From assembly GCF_000373485.1 (NCBI RefSeq), contig NZ_KB891575.1:807631-871630 (forward strand): 64,000 nucleotides of DNA, given 5' to 3'. The notes under the pieces were generated by a model. It was not told where the DNA came from and did not search any database. It was given only the letters and a program-made list of their open reading frames with translations. This DNA is from Dasania marina DSM 21967 (lineage in GTDB: Bacteria > Pseudomonadota > Gammaproteobacteria > Pseudomonadales > Dasaniaceae). Positions 25,989 through 35,776 of this stretch are shown here, in pieces. The translations under genes were made by a program, and so were the position numbers. Numbering within the stretch: position 1 is the first letter of the stretch; each line of letters starts with the position of its first letter.

Positions 25989-26576
25989 CTAACCGACTGC
26001 GGTCTCTATGCGAAACAACTGGTAGCGTACTTGGCCGGCGGTTTTCTCACGGTGTAAATGCCAGTGGCTGGGCAGGGAGGGCAGCGCTTCATCTCTGCCC
26101 ATCTCTAAATACAACCAAGCTGGGTCTTTAAATAAGGGCTGCTGAGCTAAAGCCGTGATGCATTCTTGGGCTAGGCCGCTGCGAAAAGGCGGGTCTAAAA
26201 AAATAATATCGTAAGGCAGCTGGCGTTGGCTTAACCAGTTGAGGGCATTGTCCTGCTTGGCCTGAGAGGTGTCGGCCTGTAGCAGTGCCATATTGCTGCG
26301 CAATTGCTGTACCGCTTCGCGGGCGTTATCCACCATATCCACTCTGGCGGCGCCGCGGGATAGGGCCTCTAAACCCAGCGCGCCGCTGCCACAAAATAAG
26401 TCTAAACAGCGTGCGCCCGGTAACTCGGGGGCCAGCCAATTAAACAGGGTTTCGCGGACTCGGTCGGGCGTGGGGCGCAGGCCCTCCAGCGAGGGAAAGC
26501 TCAGCTTACGGCCACGCCAGAGGCCGCCAATAATGCGTAGCTGATTGCTGCTGTGGTGTTTTTGTTGTTTGGCCAT
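25989..26576 (-). CDS. rsmD: 16S rRNA (guanine(966)-N(2))-methyltransferase RsmD
   Basis: SAM-dependent methyltransferase of 195 residues that modifies G966 in 16S rRNA. LRIIGGLWRGRKL at the N-terminus, DLFCGSGALGLEALSRGA (SAM motif) and IIFLDPPF (catalytic motif IV) are all present. It is divergent from ftsY, the usual arrangement in gammaproteobacteria, with coaD after it. Confidence 0.96.
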   Translation of the reverse strand: MAKQQKHHSSNQLRIIGGLWRGRKLSFPSLEGLRPTPDRVRETLFNWLAPELPGARCLDLFCGSGALGLEALSRGAARVDMVDNAREAVQQLRSNMALLQADTSQAKQDNALNWLSQRQLPYDIIFLDPPFRSGLAQECITALAQQPLFKDPAWLYLEMGRDEALPSLPSHWHLHREKTAGQVRYQLFRIETAVG

Positions 26577-26737
26577 AAAAGTGGTGGTGTGTCAGCGGGG
26601 TTGGTATTTAAAGGCTCTATTTCAGGCGCTAAGAATGGTAGGATAGCCGGCCTATGTAAAGCATTTTGTTGGCTGTGCTTGCGCCCGGTGTGCAATCCAC
26701 AGCCTTGGCAATGATATTTTGGTGTTTAGACCCGCCC

Positions 26738-27895
26738 ATGAAGTTTTTTAAACGTTTTAAAACAGACAAATCCCAGTCCGCCGAACAGCCCGCTGCCGAG
26801 CCAGCAATTGCTGAAGAGCTAGCGCAGCAATCTGAAACGCCGTTAGAGTCCTCTACCACTGAGATGGCCGCTGAGCCAGCCACTGAAATAAGCTCTAGCG
26901 CTGAAGTGCTTACGGCAGAGCCCAGCTTGTCTCCAGTTGCTGCGTCAGTAGATGAGCAGCCCGAGAAAAAAGCCGGTTTATTTTCGCGCTTAAAAGCAGG
27001 CCTTAAACGCACCAGTGGTAGCTTGGGCTCAGGCCTAGGCAATTTATTTTTGGGTAAAAAACAAATCGATAATGATTTGTTAGAAGAGTTAGAGACTCAC
27101 CTATTGATGGCCGACGTAGGCATAGAGGCCACTCAAGAAATCATCAACAGTCTCACCCAGCAAGTGTCACGAAAAGAGCTGGCCGATGGCGATGCTCTCT
27201 ACGCCGCCCTGCAGCAAGAATTAAAAGCGCTATTACAGCCCAGCGAAAGCCCCTTAGTGATAGCCGACAGCAAAACCCCCTACGTCATTTTAATGGTGGG
27301 GGTGAACGGTGTCGGTAAAACCACCACCATAGGAAAACTGGCCAAACGATTTCAGGCCGAGGGCAAGTCGGTGATGTTAGCGGCGGGCGATACCTTTAGA
27401 GCGGCGGCGGTTGAGCAATTACAAGTGTGGGGCGATCGCAATAATGTGCCGGTCATCGCGCAGCATACCGGTGCCGATAGTGCCTCGGTTATTTTTGATG
27501 CTGTGCAAGCGGCACAGGCGCGTAACATCGATGTATTAATTGCCGATACCGCGGGCCGTTTGCACAACAAAGATAATTTAATGGAAGAGCTGCGCAAAGT
27601 GGTGCGGGTGATGGGCAAGCTGGATGACAGCGCCCCTCACGAAGTGATGCTAGTGTTAGATGCGGGCACCGGTCAAAATGCACTATCGCAAGCCAAAGCC
27701 TTTCAGGAGGTAGTAGGCGTTAGCGGTATTACCTTGACTAAGTTAGACGGCACGGCCAAGGGCGGTATTATTTTTGCGATCAGCAAGCAGTTAAATATCC
27801 CCATACGTTTTATCGGTGTGGGTGAACAGGTGGATGACTTGCGCCCCTTTGTGGCGGAAGACTTTATCAAGGCCTTATTTGCTACGGAGCAGTAA
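26738..27895 (+). CDS. ftsY: Signal recognition particle receptor FtsY
   Basis: GTPase that receives SRP-ribosome complexes at the inner membrane. The 385-residue protein starts with the basic MKFFKRFK segment, followed by an acidic Glu/Ala-rich A domain (about 10-80) and the NG domain. GVNGVGKTTT (G1), DTAGR (G3) and TKLDGTAKGG (G4 and beyond) are intact. The ATG at 26738 is preferred because it gives the expected amphipathic start; an in-frame ATG at 26666 lacks such features. First gene of ftsY-ftsE-ftsX. Confidence 0.95.
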   Translation: MKFFKRFKTDKSQSAEQPAAEPAIAEELAQQSETPLESSTTEMAAEPATEISSSAEVLTAEPSLSPVAASVDEQPEKKAGLFSRLKAGLKRTSGSLGSGLGNLFLGKKQIDNDLLEELETHLLMADVGIEATQEIINSLTQQVSRKELADGDALYAALQQELKALLQPSESPLVIADSKTPYVILMVGVNGVGKTTTIGKLAKRFQAEGKSVMLAAGDTFRAAAVEQLQVWGDRNNVPVIAQHTGADSASVIFDAVQAAQARNIDVLIADTAGRLHNKDNLMEELRKVVRVMGKLDDSAPHEVMLVLDAGTGQNALSQAKAFQEVVGVSGITLTKLDGTAKGGIIFAISKQLNIPIRFIGVGEQVDDLRPFVAEDFIKALFATEQ

Positions 27896-27951
27896 GTTGT
27901 AGTGATAGTCTATAGTCGCTAGTTCCCAGAGCAAAAGGCCATACACTGCGG

Positions 27952-28007
27952 TACAACAAAAATGATTAGCACTACAACAATAATTACTCGGGCTACAACA
28001 ATAATTA
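27952..28007 (+). repeat. Phased direct repeats between ftsY and ftsE
   Basis: CTACAACAATAATTA occurs at 27972-27986 and 27993-28007, exactly 21 bases apart. A degenerate copy, TACAACAAAAATGATTA, starts at 27952, also about 21 bases earlier. The period is close to two helix turns, which is compatible with protein binding on one face of the DNA. Confidence 0.7.
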
Positions 28008-28025
28008 AAAGACACGACACAACGT

Positions 28026-28709
28026 ATGATTCAATTTGATAATGTCAGCAAGCGTTACGAAGGTGGCCACGAGGCACTACGTAATGTCAGTTTTCACATA
28101 AAGAAAAGCGAAATGCTGTTTTTAACCGGCCACAGCGGTGCCGGGAAAAGTACTTTGTTAAAATTGATGATGATGATGGAGCGCCCCACCTCAGGGCAGG
28201 TGTTAGTGGACGAGCAAAACCTTAGAGGTTTACACAGCCGCCATATACCAGCACTGCGTCGCAACATAGGCGTAGTATTTCAAAACCATCAATTATTATT
28301 TGATCGTAGCGTGTTTGATAATGTCGCACTGCCCTTAATTATTGCTGGCTATCAGCCCCGCGATATAGCCCGCCGTGTACGCGCGGCTTTAGACAAAGTT
28401 GGCTTACTCAGCAAAGAGAAAAAAATGCCCGTCACTCTCTCGGGTGGTGAGCAGCAGCGGGTGGGCATAGCCCGTGCCGTGGTGAACAAACCCAAAATAC
28501 TATTAGCCGATGAGCCCACCGGTAACTTAGACCCAGAACTCTCCGCCGAAATTATGAACCTGTTTGCCCAGTTTAATCAGGTAGGCGTAACCGTATTAAT
28601 TGCCAGCCATGATTTAAGCTTAATCGCCCGGCTGCCTTATAGAATGATGACCATACGCCAAGGGCAAATAGTCTCTGGCATAGGGGGGGCTGCCCATGGC
28701 CAATCCTAG
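28026..28709 (+). CDS. ftsE: Cell division ATP-binding protein FtsE
   Basis: Cytosolic ATPase of the FtsEX complex, which activates peptidoglycan amidases at the septum. The 227-residue protein has Walker [10 protein letters not shown], signature [14 protein letters not shown] and Walker [13 protein letters not shown]. Its end overlaps ftsX by 14 bases. A 130-base gap with phased repeats separates it from ftsY, so an internal promoter is possible. Confidence 0.97.
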   Translation: MIQFDNVSKRYEGGHEALRNVSFHIKKSEMLFLTGHSGAGKSTLLKLMMMMERPTSGQVLVDEQNLRGLHSRHIPALRRNIGVVFQNHQLLFDRSVFDNVALPLIIAGYQPRDIARRVRAALDKVGLLSKEKKMPVTLSGGEQQRVGIARAVVNKPKILLADEPTGNLDPELSAEIMNLFAQFNQVGVTVLIASHDLSLIARLPYRMMTIRQGQIVSGIGGAAHGQS

Positions 28710-29688
28710 CAACAACCCTAATACGGCTCGCCGTAAAGATAAGGGCGCCAGTCAAAGCCGGGTTAGCCTGGGCGATAAATGGGGTAGCTATATTAGCCAC
28801 CACCGTTTAATCGCCCGCGATAGTTTTATGCGTTTAGTCAAAGCGCCTATGGCCAGTATTATGACGTGGCTAGTGATAGGCATAGCCTTGGCCTTGCCCG
28901 GTGGTTTATTTGTGGCGCTGAGTAATGTGGAGGCGGTGAGTAAAGGCTGGGACGGCGCTGCACAAGTATCGTTGTATTTGCACAAGGCGGTTGGCGACCA
29001 AGACGGCCGCAAACTGGCCGACAAAATTCGCCTGCGCGATGATGTCGCCGAGGTGAACTATATTTCTGCGGTGCAGGCCTTGGAAGAATTTAAAAAACTA
29101 TCGGGCTACGGTGATGTACTCAACCAGCTCGATAACAATCCCCTACCGGCGGTCATCGTGGTGCGGCCGGTGGAAGATAACAGCGCCAACACCCAGGCCT
29201 TGTTTGAATCCTTGCAAGCTATACCGCAGGTGGAGCAGGCGGTTATCGATTTAGAATGGGTGCAGCGTTTATACAGCATGATGGCACTGGGCAAACGTAT
29301 GACGCTAGCCCTAGCCGCATTATTATCCTTAGGGGTGTTGCTGGTGATAGGCAATACCATACGCTTGGCCATAGAAAGCCGCCGCGATGAAATTGTGATT
29401 GTTAAATTAGTGGGCGCCACCAACGCCTTTGTGCGCAGGCCTTTTCTATACACTGGCCTGTGGTATGGCCTGGGTGGTGGCTTAATGGCGTGGTTAATTA
29501 TTTCTATAAGTGTGATGTGGCTAAGTACGCCGGTTGCGATATTGGCGGGCTTATACCAAAGCGAATTTAGCTTGCAGGGCTTAGCCATAGGCGAAGTGTT
29601 GTTGTTGTGGTTATCGGCGTCTATGCTGGGTTTACTAGGCGCGTGGTTAGCGGTAGGTAGGCACTTGGGGGCAATAGAGCCGCGTTAG
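28696..29688 (+). CDS. ftsX: Cell division protein FtsX
   Basis: Membrane subunit of FtsEX, 330 residues. It has a basic cytosolic N-terminus, a first transmembrane segment (about 53-75), a large periplasmic domain (about 76-215) that contacts EnvC-type activators, and three more membrane segments near the C-terminus. The DIEW-like VIDLEWVQRL motif at the end of the periplasmic domain is conserved. In most gammaproteobacteria rpoH follows ftsX; here an unrelated small gene follows. Confidence 0.95.
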   Translation: MANPSNNPNTARRKDKGASQSRVSLGDKWGSYISHHRLIARDSFMRLVKAPMASIMTWLVIGIALALPGGLFVALSNVEAVSKGWDGAAQVSLYLHKAVGDQDGRKLADKIRLRDDVAEVNYISAVQALEEFKKLSGYGDVLNQLDNNPLPAVIVVRPVEDNSANTQALFESLQAIPQVEQAVIDLEWVQRLYSMMALGKRMTLALAALLSLGVLLVIGNTIRLAIESRRDEIVIVKLVGATNAFVRRPFLYTGLWYGLGGGLMAWLIISISVMWLSTPVAILAGLYQSEFSLQGLAIGEVLLLWLSASMLGLLGAWLAVGRHLGAIEPR

Positions 29689-29732
29689 TGAAAAACTAGG
29701 CGTTAATATAATAAGAAGAAGGAAGCTATACG

Positions 29733-30452
29733 ATGAAGGATGTCACTGCGCGCTTAATCATGGCGGTCTGTTTACTGGCGATATCTACTGCCGCCTATAC
29801 TGAAACCTTGGTTGGCCACTCTACTACCGCAGCCACTTACATGCCTGCCCGATTTACCGATGGCGGCAACAGCTTATTAGATGCTTTAACTATCACCGAA
29901 CAAGACCCTAACTTTTCAGCTACTGCGTTTTGCGAAGCCAAGGCGACAACGGAAGGCTTGTTAAAAACCGCTCAATGTATGGTTACTGACTGGAAGCATA
30001 TGCCTTATAAGCGAAAGGTAGAGGAAGCGTTAAATGATTTTTCTATTGAACCAGCCACAATTAACGGTAAGCCTGTTGATGTAAAAATGAAACTCACGGT
30101 GAGTTATTTTTGCCAGCAAGCGACCTGCCATGGCGTAGTTTCACTCAATGATGGCCAGCTACGCGATAAATACGGTTTGAACTATGTGTCGCCACAGCTC
30201 ATTATCTATCAGGATAATGCCGTTCAGTTCAACCGTGTTAGAAATTATGAGCCAGGGCTTAAGTTTTCCATAGAAATTATGGTTGATGAAAAAGGTAGTC
30301 CCGGTGACATAGATGTTTTAATGGTAAGCCCTGATTATAAAAGCTGGGTAATGGCTATAAAAAGACATCTCCCCAGAGAGAAATATATTCCCGGTATTTA
30401 TAACGCAGCATATACGGCAATGCCTTTTCTGTATGTGTTTTGGGTCGATTAA
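29733..30452 (+). CDS. Exported protein of unknown function with weak TonB-C-like segment
   Basis: 239-residue protein with a signal peptide (about 1-23, ending AYT). The stretch IEPATINGKPVDVKMKLTVSYF is reminiscent of the C-terminal domain of TonB-like proteins (the NGKPV turn followed by a strand), but there is no transmembrane anchor or proline-rich spacer. Four Cys in the mature part could form disulfides. AAGGA precedes the ATG. It occupies the spot where rpoH is usually found. Function not assigned. Confidence 0.65.
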   Translation: MKDVTARLIMAVCLLAISTAAYTETLVGHSTTAATYMPARFTDGGNSLLDALTITEQDPNFSATAFCEAKATTEGLLKTAQCMVTDWKHMPYKRKVEEALNDFSIEPATINGKPVDVKMKLTVSYFCQQATCHGVVSLNDGQLRDKYGLNYVSPQLIIYQDNAVQFNRVRNYEPGLKFSIEIMVDEKGSPGDIDVLMVSPDYKSWVMAIKRHLPREKYIPGIYNAAYTAMPFLYVFWVD

Positions 30453-30552
30453 ATTATTATCCTTAAAACTATGTCTAGGGCGCGATAAAACGTATAAAGC
30501 GACTATTATGTCATTAAGATTAGTAACCGCGTAAAAGAAAGAGGAACCTATC

Positions 30553-31419
30553 ATGACTTCTAGCAGCGTCACCATTACCGGAATATTTTGCTATCCTGTT
30601 AAATCCTGCAAGCCCGTTGCCTTAAAAAATACCGTGCTTACGCCGCAGGGCATCCCCTATGATAGATACTGGATGATAGTAAACGAAAAAAACGTTTTTG
30701 TTACCCAGCGTCAAAATTCAAAACTCACGTTGATCGCAACGGATTTAACCGAGCAGGGCCTGCAACTATCGTTGCCAGGAGCGCCACCCATTACTATTTC
30801 CTATGCCATGCCGCAGGGTGAAAGAATTAGCACGGAAGTATTCGGCGCTGCCTGCGAGACTATAGATGAAGGTGAGTTGGTGTCGCAGTGGTTAACGCAA
30901 CATTTACAGAGCGAGCAGCCGCTGCGCTTAGTGCGTATGGCAGGCGATTTTAGCCGCCTGCAAGACGAGCCGGCTTTGCAGGATGATAACAATCAACACC
31001 ACGTGCACTTTGCCGATGCCGCACCTTACCTAGTAGTGAATGAAGCCTCCTTAAGTGAGCTTAATAAACAGCTTATTATGGCCGGTGAGCAACCGGTGCC
31101 GATGAATCGTTTTAGGCCCAGCCTAGTGGTTAGTGGGTTGCCCGCCTTTGGCGAGCATATGATCAGTACGCTCAGTAATACGCACTGTGAGCTGGCTTCA
31201 AAGCTAGCGTGTGAACGTTGTATTATTCCCACCATAGATCAGCAAACCGGCCAGCGTGATGCTGCGATGCAGCCTTTTAAAATGCTGCAAGATATCAACG
31301 GCACCGCTGATGAAAAGCGCAGCCCTAAGTTTGGCGAGTATATGGCTTTGATATTAGGCGAAGGCAGTGAGCTGGCTGTGGGGGATGAGTTGAGTGTTGG
31401 CTCTGCTAACAAGGGCTAG
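30553..31419 (+). CDS. MOSC domain protein (YcbX/mARC-like)
   Basis: Predicted molybdenum-cofactor enzyme of 288 residues. A MOSC N-terminal beta-barrel domain (FCYPVKSCKPVALKN onward) is followed by the MOSC domain, with MNRFRPSLVVSG and the cofactor-ligand Cys in CERCIIPTIDQQTGQRD. Family members reduce N-hydroxylated compounds using electrons from a ferredoxin or reductase. The E. coli YcbX C-terminal 2Fe-2S domain is absent, so a separate electron donor is needed. GAGGAAC sits before the ATG. Confidence 0.9.
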   Translation: MTSSSVTITGIFCYPVKSCKPVALKNTVLTPQGIPYDRYWMIVNEKNVFVTQRQNSKLTLIATDLTEQGLQLSLPGAPPITISYAMPQGERISTEVFGAACETIDEGELVSQWLTQHLQSEQPLRLVRMAGDFSRLQDEPALQDDNNQHHVHFADAAPYLVVNEASLSELNKQLIMAGEQPVPMNRFRPSLVVSGLPAFGEHMISTLSNTHCELASKLACERCIIPTIDQQTGQRDAAMQPFKMLQDINGTADEKRSPKFGEYMALILGEGSELAVGDELSVGSANKG

Positions 31420-31521
31420 TGAAAACGAATATTTGTTTAAGTCATTAATGCGATGATTAAAAACGCGCTAACTATTCCAAGGCTACTATTTAAGTTAAGG
31501 CACAAAATCTAAGGCTCTGAC

Positions 31522-31914
31522 ATGAAAAAACTCTACATCTTTTTCACCGCCGGCTGCATAGGCGCTTTGGTAAATAGCCTAGTGGTTTGGCAGTGCGGCC
31601 AGCTAGGTATTAATGATATGTTGGGTGTGGCTATAGCGCCCAATTTAACGTCGGCATGGCTATATCAACGCTTAGTCTGGGGCGGTTTATGGGGGCTGTT
31701 ATTTGTACTGCCTTTCTTGCGCTCACGTTTATTGTATAAGGGCCTAGTGCTGAGTTTATTACCTACGGCGGTGCAGTTATTTATGGTGTTCCCATACAGC
31801 GCAGGCAAGGGCATGGCCGGTTTAGAGTTGGGCTTGCTGACACCTGCTCTAGTGTTATTTTTTAATGCAGTATGGGGCCTAGTTACGGCTCTAAGCATAA
31901 GAATAGCAAGATAG
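31522..31914 (+). CDS. Small four-helix membrane protein, unknown
   Basis: 130 residues with four hydrophobic segments (about 4-22, 50-64, 70-92 and 104-124) and a short cytosolic tail. It has a conserved-looking NLTSAWLYQRLVWGGLWG stretch between helices 1 and 2. I recognise the type as a widespread uncharacterised integral membrane protein, with no known activity. It stands alone between MOSC and the EamA exporter. Confidence 0.65.
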   Translation: MKKLYIFFTAGCIGALVNSLVVWQCGQLGINDMLGVAIAPNLTSAWLYQRLVWGGLWGLLFVLPFLRSRLLYKGLVLSLLPTAVQLFMVFPYSAGKGMAGLELGLLTPALVLFFNAVWGLVTALSIRIAR

Positions 31915-32048
31915 GCATGTAAATATTTAGCGAGCTAGCGCATGCCATGGCTGAGTTAGTACAGCAAGAATATAATAATTAGCTTAGATTATAGGGTTAT
32001 ATTGGGTATCATCACGCGTTTGCCAGTATGGCTACGCCATCCAGCTAG

Positions 32049-32927
32049 TTGAGGCCCTCTTTGAACGTTTTTACCTGGATGCTAGGCGCATTGCTGTCTT
32101 TTTGCTTTATGGCAATAGGGGCACGTGAGCTTAGCGGTGATCTTGCTACTGCCCAAATACTCTTTTTTCGCAGCACCATAGGTTTATTGGTGATTGCTAG
32201 TCTTATTGTACGCTTAGGCAGGCCGCAGTATTTTAAAACGCAGTTGCTTAAGCGCCACTGCCTGCGCAATGGTTTTCAGTTTTTAGGGCAATACGGTTGG
32301 TTTTTGAGCATAGGCTTATTACCTTTGGCAGAGGTGTTTGCCCTAGAGTTTACTGTGCCTTTTTGGGTGTTGATAATAGCCGCCGTTTTTTTAAAAGAGC
32401 AACTCACCTTTAGAAAAATGTTGGCGGTGGCCTTAGGCTTGCTGGGGGTAGTGGTGATAGTGCAGCCCGGTGTGGCCTTGGTTAATAGCGCCTCATTTAT
32501 AGTGTTAGGGGCGGCTGTGGGTTATGCGGTGGCGCATGTGGCAACCAAGTCGCTAACTCAAACCGAGCACCCACTCACCATTATGTTTTATATGTGCCTG
32601 TTGCAATTGCCTATAGGCTTGGCCTTATCATTGCCGCAATGGCTGTGGCCTCACGGCCAGCAAATAGTCTGGATACTGGTTATTGGTTTTACCGCCTTAA
32701 CGGCGAATTACTGTTTGGCTAGGGCCATGCTCTGTGCAGAGGTGACTACTGTCGTCACTATAGACTTTTTGCGGCTGCCGGTAATCGCGATAGTCGGTGT
32801 GATTGCTTACGGTGAAGGTTTTGAATTATCGCTATTGATAGGCGGCGGCATCATGTTGTTGGGCAACCTGCTCAATGCCAAGGGTTTACGATTAAGGCGC
32901 TGGAAGAAACGTAGCGTAAAAGATTAG
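32049..32927 (+). CDS. EamA/DMT family transporter
   Basis: Inner-membrane protein of up to 292 residues with ten hydrophobic helices in two EamA repeats. The FFRSTIGLLVIASL segment of repeat one and the TTVVTIDFLRLPVIAIVGVIAYGE segment of repeat two are typical. These proteins export small metabolites or take up precursors; the substrate is not predictable. The start is uncertain: TTG at 32049 is the first possible codon after an in-frame stop, TTG at 32061 and ATG at 32079 are alternatives, and none has a clear ribosome site. Confidence 0.85.
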   Translation: MRPSLNVFTWMLGALLSFCFMAIGARELSGDLATAQILFFRSTIGLLVIASLIVRLGRPQYFKTQLLKRHCLRNGFQFLGQYGWFLSIGLLPLAEVFALEFTVPFWVLIIAAVFLKEQLTFRKMLAVALGLLGVVVIVQPGVALVNSASFIVLGAAVGYAVAHVATKSLTQTEHPLTIMFYMCLLQLPIGLALSLPQWLWPHGQQIVWILVIGFTALTANYCLARAMLCAEVTTVVTIDFLRLPVIAIVGVIAYGEGFELSLLIGGGIMLLGNLLNAKGLRLRRWKKRSVKD

Positions 32928-32962
32928 CCTGCAGTGAAAATGGAAATGAAAGCGGAGTAACA

Positions 32963-33427
32963 GTGGCGAAAGAAATAGAGCGTAAATTTTTAATAGACCT
33001 AAGCAAGCTTACTTTGCCCAGCAAGGGCATAGTGATAAAGCAGGGTTATATCCCCACCGCCACTAAAACTGCGGTGCGGGTAAGAGTTAAAGGCGAACAG
33101 GCTTTTTTAACCCTTAAAGGTGAAACTCGTGGCGCGGTGCGCTCAGAATTTGAATACCCCATACCCATGGACGACGCGCAAGCCATGCTCAGCGAGTTAT
33201 GCCAAAGCCCTTTTGTTGATAAAACCCGTTACGAGTTTCCCTTAGGGCCGCATGTTTGGGAGGTGGATATTTTTCACGGCGATAACCAGGGCTTGTGTGT
33301 TGCCGAGATAGAGCTAAGCGCTGAAGACGAAGCCTTTGCAAAACCGGATTGGCTGGGGCCAGAGGTGACTGGCGATGCACGCTATTATAATGTGAGTTTA
33401 GTGTCGTTGCCGTATAAGCTATGGTAG
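32963..33427 (+). CDS. CYTH domain protein
   Basis: Triphosphate tunnel enzyme of 154 residues. The EIERKFL signature starts at residue 3, followed by RVRVKGEQAFLTLKGE and ending KPDWLGPEVTGDARYYNVSL. Such proteins hydrolyse tripolyphosphate or related triphosphates in a beta tunnel lined by Glu, Lys and Arg. It starts with GTG after a GGAG site. It is followed by an osmC-like gene 39 bases on. Confidence 0.9.
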   Translation: MAKEIERKFLIDLSKLTLPSKGIVIKQGYIPTATKTAVRVRVKGEQAFLTLKGETRGAVRSEFEYPIPMDDAQAMLSELCQSPFVDKTRYEFPLGPHVWEVDIFHGDNQGLCVAEIELSAEDEAFAKPDWLGPEVTGDARYYNVSLVSLPYKLW

Positions 33428-33466
33428 CGGCGCAGTGTATACGTTAGAAAATAAACAGGAGTCGTA

Positions 33467-33865
33467 ATGAGTATTGACGTGTCTTGGCAAAAAGACTGCC
33501 AATTTAGCGTAACAACCGAAAAGGGTTTTACTCTAGCAGTAGATGCCGATAATGAAACAGCGCCTTGCCCCACGGAGTTATTATTATCGGCCTTAGGTAG
33601 TTGTAGCGCCACCGATGTGGTGATGGGTTTGCAAGAACAAGGTGTAGAGGTGCAGGCTTTAACTAATACCGTCACTTACACTCTAACCGAGCAAGAACCG
33701 CGCTTATACAAAACGGCGAATCTACATTTTACTGTAACGGCCAGTAATGTTAGCGAAGCGCAAATTAAAACCGCAGCAGACAATGCGATAGCAAAATACT
33801 GCCATGTTTGTTTGATGCTAAAACCGACGATAGATATTTCCTACAGTGTTGAAATTAACCGCTAA
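33467..33865 (+). CDS. OsmC family protein (YhfA-like)
   Basis: 132-residue peroxiredoxin-like protein. It has the two Cys typical of the family: one in ALGSCSATDVVMGLQ and one in KYCHVCLMLKPT near the C-terminus. OsmC/Ohr members reduce organic hydroperoxides; the YhfA branch is less well defined, so the exact role is uncertain. It is convergent with the acyl-CoA ligase gene, 27 bases away. Confidence 0.9.
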   Translation: MSIDVSWQKDCQFSVTTEKGFTLAVDADNETAPCPTELLLSALGSCSATDVVMGLQEQGVEVQALTNTVTYTLTEQEPRLYKTANLHFTVTASNVSEAQIKTAADNAIAKYCHVCLMLKPTIDISYSVEINR

Positions 33866-33892
33866 ATAGTATCGTGCCGGCCGCGGTTGTTA

Positions 33893-35521
33893 TTACGCTG
33901 TGGGCAGGGCGTGATCTTTAAACTGCTCACGCAACACTTTCTTATCTAGCTTGCCCGTAGCCGCATGGGGCAACTCATCGACATACATCACATCATCGGG
34001 CAGCCACCATTTGGCGACATGCTTTTCTAAATAAGCATTAAGTTCTTCTATTGATAATGTATCATCACCTGCAGCAACCGCTATGACTAAAGGCCGTTCA
34101 TCCCACTTGGGATGATAAACCCCAATCACGGCAGCTTCGGCAATTTTTGGGTGACTGGTGCAAGCGTTTTCTAAGTCTATAGAGCTAATCCATTCGCCGC
34201 CGGATTTAATAACGTCTTTTGAGCGGTCGGTAATTTGCATATAGCCGTATTCATCAATAGTGGCGATGTCGCCGGTATCCATAAAGCCCTTATCGTCGAC
34301 GATGTTGTTATCGTTGCGATAATATTGTGAGGCTACCCAGGGGCCTTTAATGCCTAGGTTACCAAAGCTTTTGCCATCGCGAGGTTGCTCTATGCCTTCG
34401 GGGGTTCTGATACTTAGTTCTACGCCGTAAGGGGGTAGGCCGGCTTTTAGCCGGTAGGGCATTAGCTCCTCGGCGGCTAGGTTTTCAATTTCCGGCCGCA
34501 CCGAATTAAAGGTCCCCAGTGGGCTGGTTTCTGTCATGCCCCATGCTGGGTTGACCGTTACCTTATGGGTTTGTTCAAACTCTTCTAGCATGCTGCGCGG
34601 TGTGGCCGCACCGCCGATAGTGACGGCTTGTAAACTATCGACGGTGAGATTATTTTCTCGCAAGTAATTTAATAACGCTAACCAAATGGTGGGTACGCCT
34701 GCAGCCAGCGTTACTTTTTCGTGGTTAATTAATTGCGTGAGCACTGCGCCATCGGCCATTTTGGGGCCCGGGAAAACAATTTTGCTGCCCGCCATAATAC
34801 AGGCGTAGGGCATAGACCAAGCGTTAACATGAAACATGGGCACTACCGGCATCATGGTGTGGCGAGAATTTAAACCAAACGATGCGGAAGACGTACAAGC
34901 CATAGAATGTAAAACGGTAGAGCGGTGGCTGTATAACACACCCTTAGGGTCGCCGGTGGTGCCGGAGGTGTAACACAATGAGCTGGCCGTATTTTCATCA
35001 AACTCAGGGAAGCTAAAGTCGGTGGGTCGGCCTGCTAACAAGGTTTCGTAGCATTCAACCTCTAACTCTGTTTGCGGCATATGCGCTTCATCGGTCATTA
35101 CTATAATGCGCTCAACCGTGGGCATCTTATCGCGTAGTTTTTCTATTAGGGGGAAGAGTAATAGGTCAACCATTAGCACCTTATCTTCGGCGTGGTTAAC
35201 AATGTAAAGCAATTGCTCGGGAAACAGGCGTGGGTTGATGGTGTGGCACACTAGACCTGAACAAGAGACACCGTAATAAATCTCTAAGTGACGATAATCA
35301 TTCCAAGCGAGGGTTGCTACCCTGTCACCTAGGGTCAGTCCCATCGTTTGTAAGGCATGGCCTAGCTGGCTAACACGGGCAAAGGCATCTTCGTAGGTGT
35401 AGCGGTGCAAAGGGTTGTCGGCAGTCACAGACACAATTTCTTGTTGGCCGTATAAGGTACGCCCGTGACGCATAACGCTGTTGATGGTGAGTTGAAAATC
35501 CATCATGTTACCGATGAGCAT
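33893..35521 (-). CDS. Acyl-CoA ligase (AMP-binding, medium/long-chain type)
   Basis: Adenylate-forming enzyme of 542 residues that activates a carboxylic acid to its CoA ester. The P-loop motif [22 protein letters not shown] is split by the usual Thr/Gly residues. [11 protein letters not shown] is the A5 motif, [21 protein letters not shown] covers A7-A8, and the C-terminal Lys lies in [13 protein letters not shown] (A10). It resembles the short/medium/long-chain ligases of aerobic marine bacteria; chain length is not predictable. GAGG precedes the ATG at 35521. Confidence 0.92.
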   Translation of the reverse strand: MLIGNMMDFQLTINSVMRHGRTLYGQQEIVSVTADNPLHRYTYEDAFARVSQLGHALQTMGLTLGDRVATLAWNDYRHLEIYYGVSCSGLVCHTINPRLFPEQLLYIVNHAEDKVLMVDLLLFPLIEKLRDKMPTVERIIVMTDEAHMPQTELEVECYETLLAGRPTDFSFPEFDENTASSLCYTSGTTGDPKGVLYSHRSTVLHSMACTSSASFGLNSRHTMMPVVPMFHVNAWSMPYACIMAGSKIVFPGPKMADGAVLTQLINHEKVTLAAGVPTIWLALLNYLRENNLTVDSLQAVTIGGAATPRSMLEEFEQTHKVTVNPAWGMTETSPLGTFNSVRPEIENLAAEELMPYRLKAGLPPYGVELSIRTPEGIEQPRDGKSFGNLGIKGPWVASQYYRNDNNIVDDKGFMDTGDIATIDEYGYMQITDRSKDVIKSGGEWISSIDLENACTSHPKIAEAAVIGVYHPKWDERPLVIAVAAGDDTLSIEELNAYLEKHVAKWWLPDDVMYVDELPHAATGKLDKKVLREQFKDHALPTA

Positions 35522-35776
35522 GGGGCTATCCTCTTTTATTATTGCTGTGGTTGCCCTAGGGCGCGTATCAATGTAGGTATTAGCTCACTAGTGTAGCGTT
35601 TGCCAGTGCTTATAAAAGGGTGAATCTTGCCAAATGAGCTGGCATTTCACCCCAGCAGGGGTATTAGTTGTGATCTAAGTACCGTGTTTTTGCGGTGAGA
35701 ATATGGGTTCGAAGTTTACCTATAGTCAGCTACACTGTGGTGCTTAACCGCAAGTTTTTACTATCAGGATGTAATA

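Noticed and set aside
26629-27042. Minus-strand frame overlapping the ftsY start
   Set aside because: Antisense to the acidic A domain; low-complexity product and no supporting ribosome site.
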